Shown here: one piece after another, positions 21,306-29,412 of the stretch | Position numbering within the stretch: position 1 is the first letter of the stretch | How the letters are laid out: every line of letters begins with the position of its first letter | Assembly (NCBI RefSeq): GCF_000626675.1 | Contig: NZ_CP006842.1 | Coordinates: 1,984,001 to 2,048,000 of the forward strand | Length of the DNA stretch: 64,000 nt | From: Corynebacterium glyciniphilum AJ 3170 | GTDB taxonomy: Bacteria; Actinomycetota; Actinomycetes; Mycobacteriales; Mycobacteriaceae | Direction: 5' to 3' | The notes under the pieces: generated by a model | Told to the model about the DNA's origin: nothing | Databases searched by the model: none | Seen by the model: only the letters and a program-made list of their open reading frames with translations | Made by a program: the position numbers and the translations under genes

Positions 21306-22577
21306 ATGTATTCTTCCTCTCTCCGACGGGTCACGACGGTAACCCTCACCGCAGCCGTGACGGCGGCCACGGTGACCGTCCTCGGCACCGGCTCTGCCGG
21401 TGCCGCTCCGTGCGACACGTACTCCCCCAACCTCATCGACCGGGCGTCGGCACTACTCAGCTCGGGTTCCGGCAGCTCCGGCAGCTCCGGTAGCTCGAGC
21501 GCCTCAGGATCTCTGACGTCCTGGGCCGGCGACACGCCGTGGGATCTGCCCAATGTGTCGGGCCCGACCGAGGCGATGTACATGGTGACCGGACCAAACA
21601 GCCCAGACGAAACACAGCGGCTGGGGTTGGCGTCCACCGACCTCGGTTTCATGTGGGATGCCGGCGAGGGCCGGACCCTCCTGGCTTTCGGCGACAGCTT
21701 CGGATGCGACTCCGGCCTCAGTGGGTGGCACTCCAATGCACTGTTCTCCTCCCACGACACCGACCCCTCGGACGGGCTGTACCTCGACGGCACCGTCAAC
21801 GGTGAACGGTCAGGGGAATTCCTCCCGGTGTCCCTGAAAGAGCCCGGCGTCGAACACACGAAGATCCCGACCTCCGGGATTGAGGTCAACGGCGACCAGT
21901 ACGTCGACTTCATGTCGGTGAAGTCCTGGGGGAACGCCGGCCAGTGGACCACCAACTACGCACAGACGGTGAAATCCACCGACGGAGGAAAGGAATTCCG
22001 GCCCGTGGACGTCTCGACCAGGGCATCCTCCAGGGCATCCGGAGACGACAGGATCGCCGGTGTCACCGGTGACAGTGCTGTGGTCGACAATTTCCAGATG
22101 ACCGCCCTGACGAAGCATACGGAGGACGGGACAGAGTACATCTACGCCTATGGCACCCCCAGCGGACGGGACGGCTCAGCTCGCCTCGCCCGGATCGCCG
22201 AGAACGACTTCCCCGACTGGTCGGCGGCGGACTACTGGGACGGTGAGGGCTGGTCCGACCGGTTCTCCGACGCCGCCATCGTCCTGGACGGCCGGGTGTC
22301 CGAGCTCTCCGTGCAGTTCAACGAGGACCGCGGGAGATGGCTGGCAATGTACGAGTCCACCGAGGGCATCGTCCTGCGCGAGGCGACGTCCCCCACCGGG
22401 CCGTGGTCGTCGAGGAAGACCGTGGTGTCACGCCTGCAGGTACCGGACGCCTACGGCTCCTTCATGCTGCCGACGCAGGATCCCGCCGACCCCTCCACGC
22501 TGTACTTCGTGATGACCACCTGGTCGGGGTACAACACAGCCATGATGCGCACCGACCTGGACCGTGTGTTGGGCTGA
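21306..22577 (+). CDS. Secreted DUF4185 protein, candidate endo-D-arabinanase (GH183 type)
   Basis: The 423-aa precursor carries a signal peptide with twin arginines (MYSSSLRRVTTVTL) and an AxA-type site near GSAGA-AP at about residue 34. A Ser/Gly linker follows, then a DUF4185 domain (about 70-420) predicted as a five-bladed propeller. The domain landmark GRTLLAFGDSFG is near 128. DUF4185 enzymes have been described as endo-D-arabinanases (CAZy GH183) that cut the D-arabinan of mycobacterial arabinogalactan. Corynebacteria make this polymer, so a cell-wall remodelling role is plausible here, by inference. The start ATG at 21306 has AGGAG 4 nt upstream; an upstream ATG at 21282 is less likely. 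Confidence 0.75.
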   Translation: MYSSSLRRVTTVTLTAAVTAATVTVLGTGSAGAAPCDTYSPNLIDRASALLSSGSGSSGSSGSSSASGSLTSWAGDTPWDLPNVSGPTEAMYMVTGPNSPDETQRLGLASTDLGFMWDAGEGRTLLAFGDSFGCDSGLSGWHSNALFSSHDTDPSDGLYLDGTVNGERSGEFLPVSLKEPGVEHTKIPTSGIEVNGDQYVDFMSVKSWGNAGQWTTNYAQTVKSTDGGKEFRPVDVSTRASSRASGDDRIAGVTGDSAVVDNFQMTALTKHTEDGTEYIYAYGTPSGRDGSARLARIAENDFPDWSAADYWDGEGWSDRFSDAAIVLDGRVSELSVQFNEDRGRWLAMYESTEGIVLREATSPTGPWSSRKTVVSRLQVPDAYGSFMLPTQDPADPSTLYFVMTTWSGYNTAMMRTDLDRVLG

Positions 22578-22589
22578 CCGCCCCCAAAG

Positions 22590-22640
22590 CAGACAGCAAC
22601 CCCGGAGGTCGGTGTGACCGACCTCCGGGGTTGCTGTCTG
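22590..22640. terminator. Perfect 24-bp stem, bidirectional terminator
   Basis: Arms 22590-22613 and 22617-22640 are perfectly complementary over 24 bp with a 3-nt loop (GTG). The hairpin lies between the convergent DUF4185 and fadA2 genes. No run of T follows on either side, so termination would rely on stem strength. Confidence 0.75.
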
Positions 22641-22663
22641 CGGGGTTACCCTCTGGGGTACAC

Positions 22664-23977
22664 CTAGCGCTCGATAATCGCGGTGACGCCCTGTCCGCCG
22701 GCAGCGCAGATGGAGACGAGGGTCCGTCCACCGCCGTTCTGCTCGAGGGTCTTCGCAGCAGTGGCGATGATGCGGCCGCCGGTCGCGGCGAAGGGGTGGC
22801 CTGCGGCCAACGACGAGCCCTTGACGTTCAGCTTCGAACGGTCGATGGAGCCCAGCGGGGCATCCAGGCCGAGACGGTCGCGGCAGTAATCCTCGGACTC
22901 CCACGCCTGCAGGGTGGCCAGAGTCTGGGATGCGAAGGCCTCGTGGATCTCGTAGAAGTCGAAGTCCTGGAGGGTCAGGCCGTTGCGCTCCAGCAGACGC
23001 GGCACGGCGTAGGTCGGGGACATCAGCAATCCGTCCGGGGTCAACCCGTCGCGACCGTGCAGGAAGTCGACCGAGGCGGTCTCCGAGTCCACCAGGTACG
23101 CCTGGACCGGCAGGTTGTGGGCTTCCGCCCACTCCTCGGACGCGAGCAGCACTGCAGAGGCACCGTCCGTCAGCGGGGTGGAATTGGCGGCCGTCATGGT
23201 CGCCTGGGTGCCGTGGGCAGCGGCATCCTTCTTACCGAAGACCGGCTTGAGCTTCGCCAGCTTCTCCAGCGAGGAGTCCGGACGCAGGTTGGTGTCCCGC
23301 TGGACGCCGAGGAACGGGGTCACGAGATCGTCAAAGAAGCCCTCGTCGTAGGCGGCAGCGAGCTTCTGATGTGACTCGACGGCCAGCTTGTCCTGATCTT
23401 CACGAGAGACCTGAAGTTCGCGGGCCGTAATGGCGGCGTGGTCACCCATGGACAGGCCGGTGCGCGGCTCACCGTTCTGTGGCTGCTCCGGAGCGATCTG
23501 CGAGGGACGGACGGTGCCCAGCAGCTTGACCATCTCACCGGTGGTCTTGGCGTTGTTCACCTTGATCAGGGTCTTGCGCAGCTCGTCGTTGACAGCCAGC
23601 GGCGCGTCGGAGGTCGTGTCGGTGCCACCGGCAATGCCGGCGTCGATACGTCCCAACGCAATGGCGTCAGCGACCTGGATGGCGGCCGCCAGGCCGGTTC
23701 CGCAGGCCTGCTGAAGGTCGAATGCAGGGGTCTGGGAGTCCAGTGCCGAGCCCAGCACGACTTCACGGGTCATGTTGAAGTCACGGGCGTGCTTGAGCAC
23801 TGCTCCGGCGACGACCATGCCCAACTGCTCGTCCTGCAGCCCGTAACGGGCGACCAGACCGTTGATGGCCGCTGTCAGCATGTCCTGGTTGGAAGCATTC
23901 GCGAACTCCTTGTTGGAGCGGGCGAAGGGGGTGCGGTTGCCGCCAAGGATGGCGACCTTACGAGGCGAAGTAGTCAT
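22664..23977 (-). CDS. fadA2: Acetyl-CoA C-acyltransferase (thiolase, FadA2-like)
   Basis: A thiolase of 437 aa that cleaves or forms 3-ketoacyl-CoA. The nucleophilic cysteine is in QQACGTGLAAA near residue 90. The second active-site histidine is in YEIHEAFASQ near 350, and the C-terminal SICAAGGQG holds the acid/base cysteine near 424. A partner FadB is not in the window. The gene points away from fabG4-htdX, exactly as fadA2 (Rv0243) does from fabG4-htdX in M. tuberculosis, which supports the assignment. The start ATG has GGAGAG 8 nt upstream. The natural direction (degradation or chain building) is not known. Confidence 0.88.
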   Translation of the reverse strand: MTTSPRKVAILGGNRTPFARSNKEFANASNQDMLTAAINGLVARYGLQDEQLGMVVAGAVLKHARDFNMTREVVLGSALDSQTPAFDLQQACGTGLAAAIQVADAIALGRIDAGIAGGTDTTSDAPLAVNDELRKTLIKVNNAKTTGEMVKLLGTVRPSQIAPEQPQNGEPRTGLSMGDHAAITARELQVSREDQDKLAVESHQKLAAAYDEGFFDDLVTPFLGVQRDTNLRPDSSLEKLAKLKPVFGKKDAAAHGTQATMTAANSTPLTDGASAVLLASEEWAEAHNLPVQAYLVDSETASVDFLHGRDGLTPDGLLMSPTYAVPRLLERNGLTLQDFDFYEIHEAFASQTLATLQAWESEDYCRDRLGLDAPLGSIDRSKLNVKGSSLAAGHPFAATGGRIIATAAKTLEQNGGGRTLVSICAAGGQGVTAIIER

Positions 23978-24142
23978 CTGGATGTCTCTCCATCGTGTGT
24001 TGTCGTGTCGTCGTGGGTCGTGGTGCCGGCCAGACGTTGCCGGGAAGTCTACCGGTGCGGTTCCGTCTGGACCGGTCCCTGAACTTTTATGTAACCCCCG
24101 TCACGGAATCTTGAGACGTGGTTCGGGGTCACACACTAGGGT

Positions 24143-24165
24143 ACAAATGTGAACATACATTGTTC
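24143..24165. promoter_or_regulatory. Inverted repeat in the fadA2 | fabG4 divergent region
   Basis: GAACA-N5-TGTTC (24151-24165) is a perfect inverted repeat. It overlaps a looser one, ACAAATGT-N6-ACATTGT (24143-24163). It lies in the 244-bp gap between the divergent genes, about 60 bp before the fabG4 start, and is the obvious candidate for a shared regulator. The regulator is not encoded nearby. Confidence 0.45.
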
Positions 24166-24221
24166 GGGCGTCCGTAGGTACGCTTTCGAATAACGGATCC
24201 ACTACCAAGGAGTTACGAACG

Positions 24222-25559
24222 TTGTCTTCCTCGAACAAGGGCCTGCTCGATCAGGTCGTCAATTCCGGTCTCGCAGGAAAGCTCGGAGTCCCCCAGGGCG
24301 AGCCGCTGCGTCGCTACAAGAAGGGCGAGCCCGCCCTGGACGGTCCGGTGGTCATCGGCGGCGAAGGCCGCGTCGCAGCAGGTATCAAGCCGCTCCTGAG
24401 CAACGACTACCAGTTCATCGACGGCGGCACCGATGCCAAGCGTGCTGCTCTCGTCTTCGATGCCACCGGCATCACCAAGCCGGAGGATCTCCACCAACTC
24501 TTCGACTTCTTCAACCCGCAGATGCGCAAGCTGCTCCCCTGTGCCCGGCTTGTCGTCATCGGAACCACTCCCGAACTGGTAAAGGACCGTGACGAGCACA
24601 TCGTCCAGCGGTCCCTCGAAGGATTCACCCGGTCCGTGGCCAAGGAACTACGCCGCGGGGCGACCGCACAGCTGGTCTACGTCGCACCGGAAACCTCGTC
24701 CGATCTGACCGGCCTCGAGTCCACCCTGCGCTTCCTGCTGTCCGGCAAGTCCGCTTTTGTCGACGGCCAGGTCATCCGGGTCTCCGCTGACGCCTCCGCT
24801 GCCCCGGAGTCCTGGGACGCTCCGCTCGCCGGCAAGATTGCCGTGGTCACCGGTGCCGCCCGCGGCATCGGCGCTGATATCGCCAAGGTTCTCGGTCGCG
24901 ACGGTGCCAAGGTGATCTGCGTTGACATCCCCGCCGCCGGCGAAGGTCTCGCAGAGACCGCCAACGAGGTCAAGGGCTCGTCGCTGCCCCTGGACGTGAC
25001 CGCACCTGACGCGGCAGAGAAGATCAAGGCCCACGCCGAGGAGCGCCACGGCGGCAAGGTCGACATCATCGTCCACAATGCCGGGGTCACCCGCGACAAA
25101 CTGCTCGCCAACATGGACGAGGGCCGCTGGAACATGGTGCAGAACATCAACCTGGTTGCACCGGTACGTATCACCGAGGGACTCCTGCAGAACGGCGGTC
25201 TCGCCGACGGCGGACGTGTCGTGGGTGTGTCTTCGATGGCCGGCATCTCCGGTAACCGCGGTCAGACCAACTATGCCACCACCAAGGCCGGCGTCGTCGG
25301 TCTCGTCGACTCCTTCTCCGAGGAGCTCGCCGACAAGGGGATCACAGTCAACGCCGTGGCTCCGGGCTTCATCGAGACGGCCATGACCGACGCGATGCCT
25401 TTCGGTACCCGTGAAGTCGGACGTCGTCTCAACTCGCTGGCGCAGGGTGGCCGCACCGTCGATGTCGCCGAGACCATTGCCTACTTCGCCGGTAACGCCT
25501 CCAACGCCGTCACCGGCAACACCGTGCGCGTCTGCGGTCAGAACCTGCTCGGCGCCTAG
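24222..25559 (+). CDS. fabG4: 3-oxoacyl-[ACP/CoA] reductase, high-molecular-weight FabG4 type
   Basis: FabG4 reduces 3-ketoacyl-CoA or -ACP using NADH. The 445-aa length marks the long form. An N-terminal flavodoxin-like domain (about 1-195) is followed by an SDR ketoreductase domain (about 200-445) with [13 protein letters not shown] near 210, HNAGV near 287, and catalytic Ser-Tyr-Lys in [21 protein letters not shown] near 330-350. It starts with TTG at 24222, supported by AAGGAG 9 nt upstream. It is followed after 14 bp by htdX and divergent from fadA2, the M. tuberculosis arrangement Rv0241c-Rv0243. Confidence 0.9.
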   Translation: MSSSNKGLLDQVVNSGLAGKLGVPQGEPLRRYKKGEPALDGPVVIGGEGRVAAGIKPLLSNDYQFIDGGTDAKRAALVFDATGITKPEDLHQLFDFFNPQMRKLLPCARLVVIGTTPELVKDRDEHIVQRSLEGFTRSVAKELRRGATAQLVYVAPETSSDLTGLESTLRFLLSGKSAFVDGQVIRVSADASAAPESWDAPLAGKIAVVTGAARGIGADIAKVLGRDGAKVICVDIPAAGEGLAETANEVKGSSLPLDVTAPDAAEKIKAHAEERHGGKVDIIVHNAGVTRDKLLANMDEGRWNMVQNINLVAPVRITEGLLQNGGLADGGRVVGVSSMAGISGNRGQTNYATTKAGVVGLVDSFSEELADKGITVNAVAPGFIETAMTDAMPFGTREVGRRLNSLAQGGRTVDVAETIAYFAGNASNAVTGNTVRVCGQNLLGA

Positions 25560-25573
25560 GAAGGAATCCCACC

Positions 25574-26500
25574 GTGACTGTCACTTACAAGGAACTCCCC
25601 GCCATCCCCGACCTCATGGCGGAGTACAAGGGTGCCGCCAAGAACATGGTTCCTGTGGTCGGCGCAAAGCGGTCAGCCACGAAGGACCCGTCGACGGGTT
25701 TCGAGGTCAAGGGAGTCACCATCGACATCCCCCACCTCGCCGCCTACGCGGATGCCACCGGCCTCCGCCTCGGCAACGAGCTGCCGTACACCTACCCCTA
25801 TGTCATCTCCTTCGCACTGGTGATGAAGGTGATGTCGACGGACGACTTCCCCTTCAACGCCGTCGGCGGCGTACACCTCACCAACGTGATCGAGCAGTCC
25901 CGCCCGCTGACCGTTGACGATGTGCTGCGCATCCGTACCCACGCCGAGAATCTGCGTAAGCACCGCAAGGGACTGCTGATCGACATGGTCACCGAGGTCT
26001 TCGTCGAAGGAGAGGACAGCGACACCCCGGTGTGGAAGCAGACGTCCGGCTTCCTCGCCAAGGGCGCCAAGTTGTCGTCGTCCGCCGACGCCGCCGTGGC
26101 GGGCCGCGACGAGGACACCGGTTCCCTCTTCGAACGTCCCGAGGTCCCGGAGGACCCCACGCCGACGGCGACCTGGTCGGTTGACCAGGCCGGCATCAAG
26201 ATCTACGCGGACGCCTCCGGCGACAAGAACCCGATCCACGTGTCCTCACTGGGTGCGAAGGCCTTCGGTTTCCCCGCGACGATCGCCCACGGCATGTGGT
26301 CGGCGGCCCGGATCCTCAGTGGGCTGGAAGGCCTGTTGCCGGCCGCCGGGAAGTACTCGGTGGAGTTCGCCAAACCGATCGTCCTCCCGACGAAGGTCGC
26401 GTTCTTCACGGAGAAGGACGGCGAGAACTGGAACATCCAGTTGCGGAAGGCCTCCAAGCTGGAGACGCTCCACGCGATCGCAGAGGTGAGCCCGGCGTAG
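25574..26500 (+). CDS. htdX: (R)-3-hydroxyacyl-thioester dehydratase (MaoC-like, HtdX type)
   Basis: A double-hotdog dehydratase of 308 aa that removes water from 3-hydroxyacyl thioesters. The N-terminal half is a degenerate hotdog. The C-terminal half carries the hydratase-2 motif YADASGDKNPIHVSSLGAKA near 210-230, with the catalytic Asp and His, followed by GFPATIAHGMWSAA. It begins with GTG at 25574, with AAGGAA 7 nt upstream, and is translated from the fabG4 message. Together the pair can turn a 3-ketoacyl thioester into an enoyl thioester. A strong terminator follows. Confidence 0.88.
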   Translation: MTVTYKELPAIPDLMAEYKGAAKNMVPVVGAKRSATKDPSTGFEVKGVTIDIPHLAAYADATGLRLGNELPYTYPYVISFALVMKVMSTDDFPFNAVGGVHLTNVIEQSRPLTVDDVLRIRTHAENLRKHRKGLLIDMVTEVFVEGEDSDTPVWKQTSGFLAKGAKLSSSADAAVAGRDEDTGSLFERPEVPEDPTPTATWSVDQAGIKIYADASGDKNPIHVSSLGAKAFGFPATIAHGMWSAARILSGLEGLLPAAGKYSVEFAKPIVLPTKVAFFTEKDGENWNIQLRKASKLETLHAIAEVSPA

Positions 26501-26531
26501 TCACCTCGCTGCCGGACAGCACCATTGCCGG

Positions 26532-26563
26532 GCCCCGCACACCGCCGGTGTGCGGGGCTTTTG
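26532..26563 (+). terminator. Rho-independent terminator after fabG4-htdX
   Basis: A 12-bp perfect GC-rich stem (26532-26543 with 26547-26558), 3-nt loop GCC, then TTTTG. A classical intrinsic terminator. Confidence 0.9.
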
Positions 26564-26606
26564 CTGCGCAGCCCCGCTCAGACGGGGGTGCCCACAGCTG
26601 AAGTAC

Positions 26607-26627
26607 GTATACTCCCTAGGGGTATAC
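26607..26627. promoter_or_regulatory. CsoR-like copper operator
   Basis: A 21-bp near-palindrome with arms GTATAC and GTATAC around CTCCCTAGGGG lies 29 bp before the YdhK lipoprotein. The TATAC-C-rich/G-rich-GTATA layout matches operators of CsoR-type copper-sensing repressors. The two inner positions mismatch. No csoR gene is in the window, so the repressor must act in trans. Confidence 0.6.
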
Positions 26628-26656
26628 GGAACTTCAAACGGAAGGCGGGACCTCAC

Positions 26657-27223
26657 ATGACCAGACGACTGGTAACCCTGGCCGCAGTTGCCCTTCTCGG
26701 CGGCGCGCTGTCACTGACGGCATGCAGCTCCGACCAGGATGACAGCACAGCGACCGACACATCCGGCAGTGATGCGCATATGGGCCACATGGACCATCCT
26801 GCTGACGGAGGCCCCGCCCCTGAGGGCATCACCGAGGCCGAAGATCCCGACTACCCTGTGGGCACGGAAGTCCTGCTCACCGCCGATCACATGGCGGGGA
26901 TGGACGGTGCCACCGCGACCGTCTCGGGGGCCTTCGACACCTACACCTACTCCGTCTCCTACACCCCTACCGACGGAGGCGAGCCGGTCTCCGACCACAA
27001 GTGGGTCGTCCAGGAGGAACTCGCCGATGTCGGCGACGAGCGGGTCGCGGACGGCGAGACCGTCACCCTCGGCGCCGAGCACATGCCGGGGATGGACGGT
27101 GCGGAGGCGACGGTCGACAGTTCCACCGATGAGACGGTCTACATGGTCGACTACGAAGCAGACGGCATGACCATGACGAACCACAAGTGGGTCACCGAAA
27201 GCGAGATCCGCCCGGCAGAGTAG
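26657..27223 (+). CDS. YdhK-family lipoprotein with two DUF1541 repeats
   Basis: The 188-aa precursor has a lipoprotein signal ending in LSLTAC, with the lipidated cysteine at about residue 23. A His/Met/Asp-rich stretch (DAHMGHMDHP) follows. Two copies of DUF1541 are seen (about 60-115 and 120-185), each with a G-x-H/E-M-x-GMDGA core and ending in HKWV. Members are found beside copper ATPases and are thought to bind or buffer copper outside the membrane. It lies between a CsoR-like operator and copB, so a copper role is well supported by context. The precise activity is unknown. The start ATG at 26657 has GGCGGGA 6 nt upstream. Confidence 0.85.
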   Translation: MTRRLVTLAAVALLGGALSLTACSSDQDDSTATDTSGSDAHMGHMDHPADGGPAPEGITEAEDPDYPVGTEVLLTADHMAGMDGATATVSGAFDTYTYSVSYTPTDGGEPVSDHKWVVQEELADVGDERVADGETVTLGAEHMPGMDGAEATVDSSTDETVYMVDYEADGMTMTNHKWVTESEIRPAE

Positions 27224-27265
27224 AGCAGAGTTATTTCGCTGCGCCCCATGGAGGAGGACCGTCAG

Positions 27266-29323
27266 ATGCACGACCACCACACTCACCACGACGCACACTC
27301 AGACGACGATGTGCACACGGACCATGAACGCTCCGGACACTCCGGACACGGTGGTCATGCGGGCCACGGCGATCACGCGGCCCAGTTCCGACGCCTGTTC
27401 TGGATCATGCTCGTCCTCGCCATTCCCGTGGTGGGCTTTAACGACATGTTCGCCAGCCTGATCGGCTACACCCTGCCGGAGGTCGGGGGTGTCGACTGGA
27501 TATCCCCTGCACTCGGAACCGTCATGTACGTCTGGGGAGGACGGCCGTTCCTGACCGGCGGCTGGGACGAGATCAGGACCCGGCAGCCGGGAATGATGCT
27601 GCTGATCGCGCTAGCCATCACCGTCGCTTTCATCGCTTCCTGGGGAGCGAGCCTCCACCTCCTGAGCCACGAGCTCGACTTCTGGTGGGAGCTGGCGTTG
27701 CTTGTGGTCATCATGCTTCTGGGCCACTGGATCGAGATGCGTTCTCTCGCCCAGACCTCCTCTGCGCTGGACTCACTTGCCGCACTACTGCCCGACGAAG
27801 CCGAGAAGGTCGCGCAGGACGGCACCGTCTCCACGGTCTCTCCGGACGAACTCCAGTTGCACGATGTCGTGATCGTGCGGCCGGGAGCCTCCGTCCCCGC
27901 CGACGGCACGATTGTCGAGGGGTCGGCATCCATGGACGAATCCATGGTGACCGGTGAGTCAGCGACCGTGCACCGTGGAACCGGCGACAGCGTTGTCGCC
28001 GGCACCGTCGCCACCGATTCCGGTCTCCGCGTGGAGATCAGTGCCGTCGGGGACGACACCGCCCTGGCCGGGATCCGGGCGCTTGTCTCCGAAGCCCAGA
28101 ACTCCTCGTCGCGGGCGCAACGACTCGCCGACACTGCCGCAGGCTGGCTCTTCTGGTTCGCTCTCGGGGCCGCTGTCGTCACCGCAGTGGTCTGGTCAGC
28201 CGCCGGACGGCCGGAGGACGCCGTGGTCCGTACGATCACCGTCCTGGTCATCGCCTGCCCGCATGCTCTCGGTCTGGCTATCCCTCTGGTGGTCTCGATC
28301 GCCACGGAACGCGCGGCCCGCGCGGGCATCCTGATCAAGGACCGGCTCGCCCTGGAGTCCATGCGGTCGGTGGACGCCGTCCTCTTCGACAAGACCGGCA
28401 CACTCACTCGTGGTGAACCCGCCGTCACCGGAATCGCCGTGGGCCGCACCGAACTGGACGCGGACGGGGTCCTCTGCGCGGCCGCGGCCGCGGAGGCCGA
28501 CAGCGAGCATCCACTTGCCCGGGCGATCACGGGTGCGGCACAGCGCCGTGAACTGACTGTCCCCCGTGCCACGGACTTCTCGTCGTCACCGGCCGTCGGG
28601 GTGAAGGCGACGGTGGACGGGACCACCGTCGAAGTCGGTGGCCCTCACCTCCTCCAGCAGCACGGAGCGTCCGAACTGGCCGACGTAGACCGCTGGCGCG
28701 ACGAAGGTGCGATCATCCTCCATGTCCTTGTCGACGGTACGGTGGCGGGCGCACTACGGTTGGCAGACGAGATACGGACCGAATCATGGGAGGCCGTCAA
28801 GGAACTGCACACCCGGGGTGCACAGGTCATGATGATCACCGGTGATGCCCAGGCAGTGGCCGATTCCGTGGCCACAGAACTCGGGATAGACCGGGTCTTC
28901 GCCGGGGTGCGGCCCGAAGACAAGGCCGCGAAGGTCTCCGAGCTCCAGGATCAGGGACGCCGGGTCGCCATGGTCGGCGACGGTGTCAATGATGCCCCAG
29001 CTCTGGCGGCCTCCGACGTCGGCATCGCGATCGGTGCAGGTACTGATGTCGCGATCGGGTCAGCCGGTGTCATCCTGGCCAGCTCTGACCCCCGGTCGGT
29101 CTTGTCCGTCATCGACCTCTCCCGGGCCACCTACCGTAAGATGACCCAGAACCTCTGGTGGGCGGCAGGCTACAACCTTGTCTCTGTGCCGTTGGCCGCC
29201 GGGGTGCTTGCGCCGGTCGGTTTTGTCCTGCCGATGAGTGTGGGGGCTATCCTGATGTCGGCGTCCACGGTGGTGGTCGCGTTGAACGCCCAGCTGCTGC
29301 GCCGACTGGACCTGAACCGGTGA
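27266..29323 (+). CDS. copB: Copper-exporting P1B-type ATPase, CopB (CPH) class
   Basis: A membrane pump of 685 aa that exports copper using ATP. The N-terminal 40 residues are His-rich (HDHHTHHDAH... HGGHAGHGDH) in place of a CxxC metal domain. Further motifs are TGES near 222, the ion-pathway motif CPH near 330 (not CPC), phosphorylation DKTGTLT near 375, and the hinge MVGDGVNDAPAL near 570. The C-terminal STVVVALNAQLLRR is typical of this class. The CPH motif points to CopB-type Cu2+/Cu+ export. The ATG at 27266 has GGAGGAGG 8 nt upstream; the ATG at 27248 overlaps that site. It lies 42 bp after the YdhK gene. Confidence 0.92.
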   Translation: MHDHHTHHDAHSDDDVHTDHERSGHSGHGGHAGHGDHAAQFRRLFWIMLVLAIPVVGFNDMFASLIGYTLPEVGGVDWISPALGTVMYVWGGRPFLTGGWDEIRTRQPGMMLLIALAITVAFIASWGASLHLLSHELDFWWELALLVVIMLLGHWIEMRSLAQTSSALDSLAALLPDEAEKVAQDGTVSTVSPDELQLHDVVIVRPGASVPADGTIVEGSASMDESMVTGESATVHRGTGDSVVAGTVATDSGLRVEISAVGDDTALAGIRALVSEAQNSSSRAQRLADTAAGWLFWFALGAAVVTAVVWSAAGRPEDAVVRTITVLVIACPHALGLAIPLVVSIATERAARAGILIKDRLALESMRSVDAVLFDKTGTLTRGEPAVTGIAVGRTELDADGVLCAAAAAEADSEHPLARAITGAAQRRELTVPRATDFSSSPAVGVKATVDGTTVEVGGPHLLQQHGASELADVDRWRDEGAIILHVLVDGTVAGALRLADEIRTESWEAVKELHTRGAQVMMITGDAQAVADSVATELGIDRVFAGVRPEDKAAKVSELQDQGRRVAMVGDGVNDAPALAASDVGIAIGAGTDVAIGSAGVILASSDPRSVLSVIDLSRATYRKMTQNLWWAAGYNLVSVPLAAGVLAPVGFVLPMSVGAILMSASTVVVALNAQLLRRLDLNR

Positions 29324-29412
29324 TCCCACCGTGGCCCGGTCAACCGCGGCCATGAGGCTCCCGAAGCCGTCAACAACGTAACGTTCATCAGGCTGCGCGT
29401 CGGGCGTCAGGG

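Noticed and set aside
29324..29412. Terminator between convergent copB and ptsG
   Set aside because: I looked for a stem on both strands and saw none convincing.
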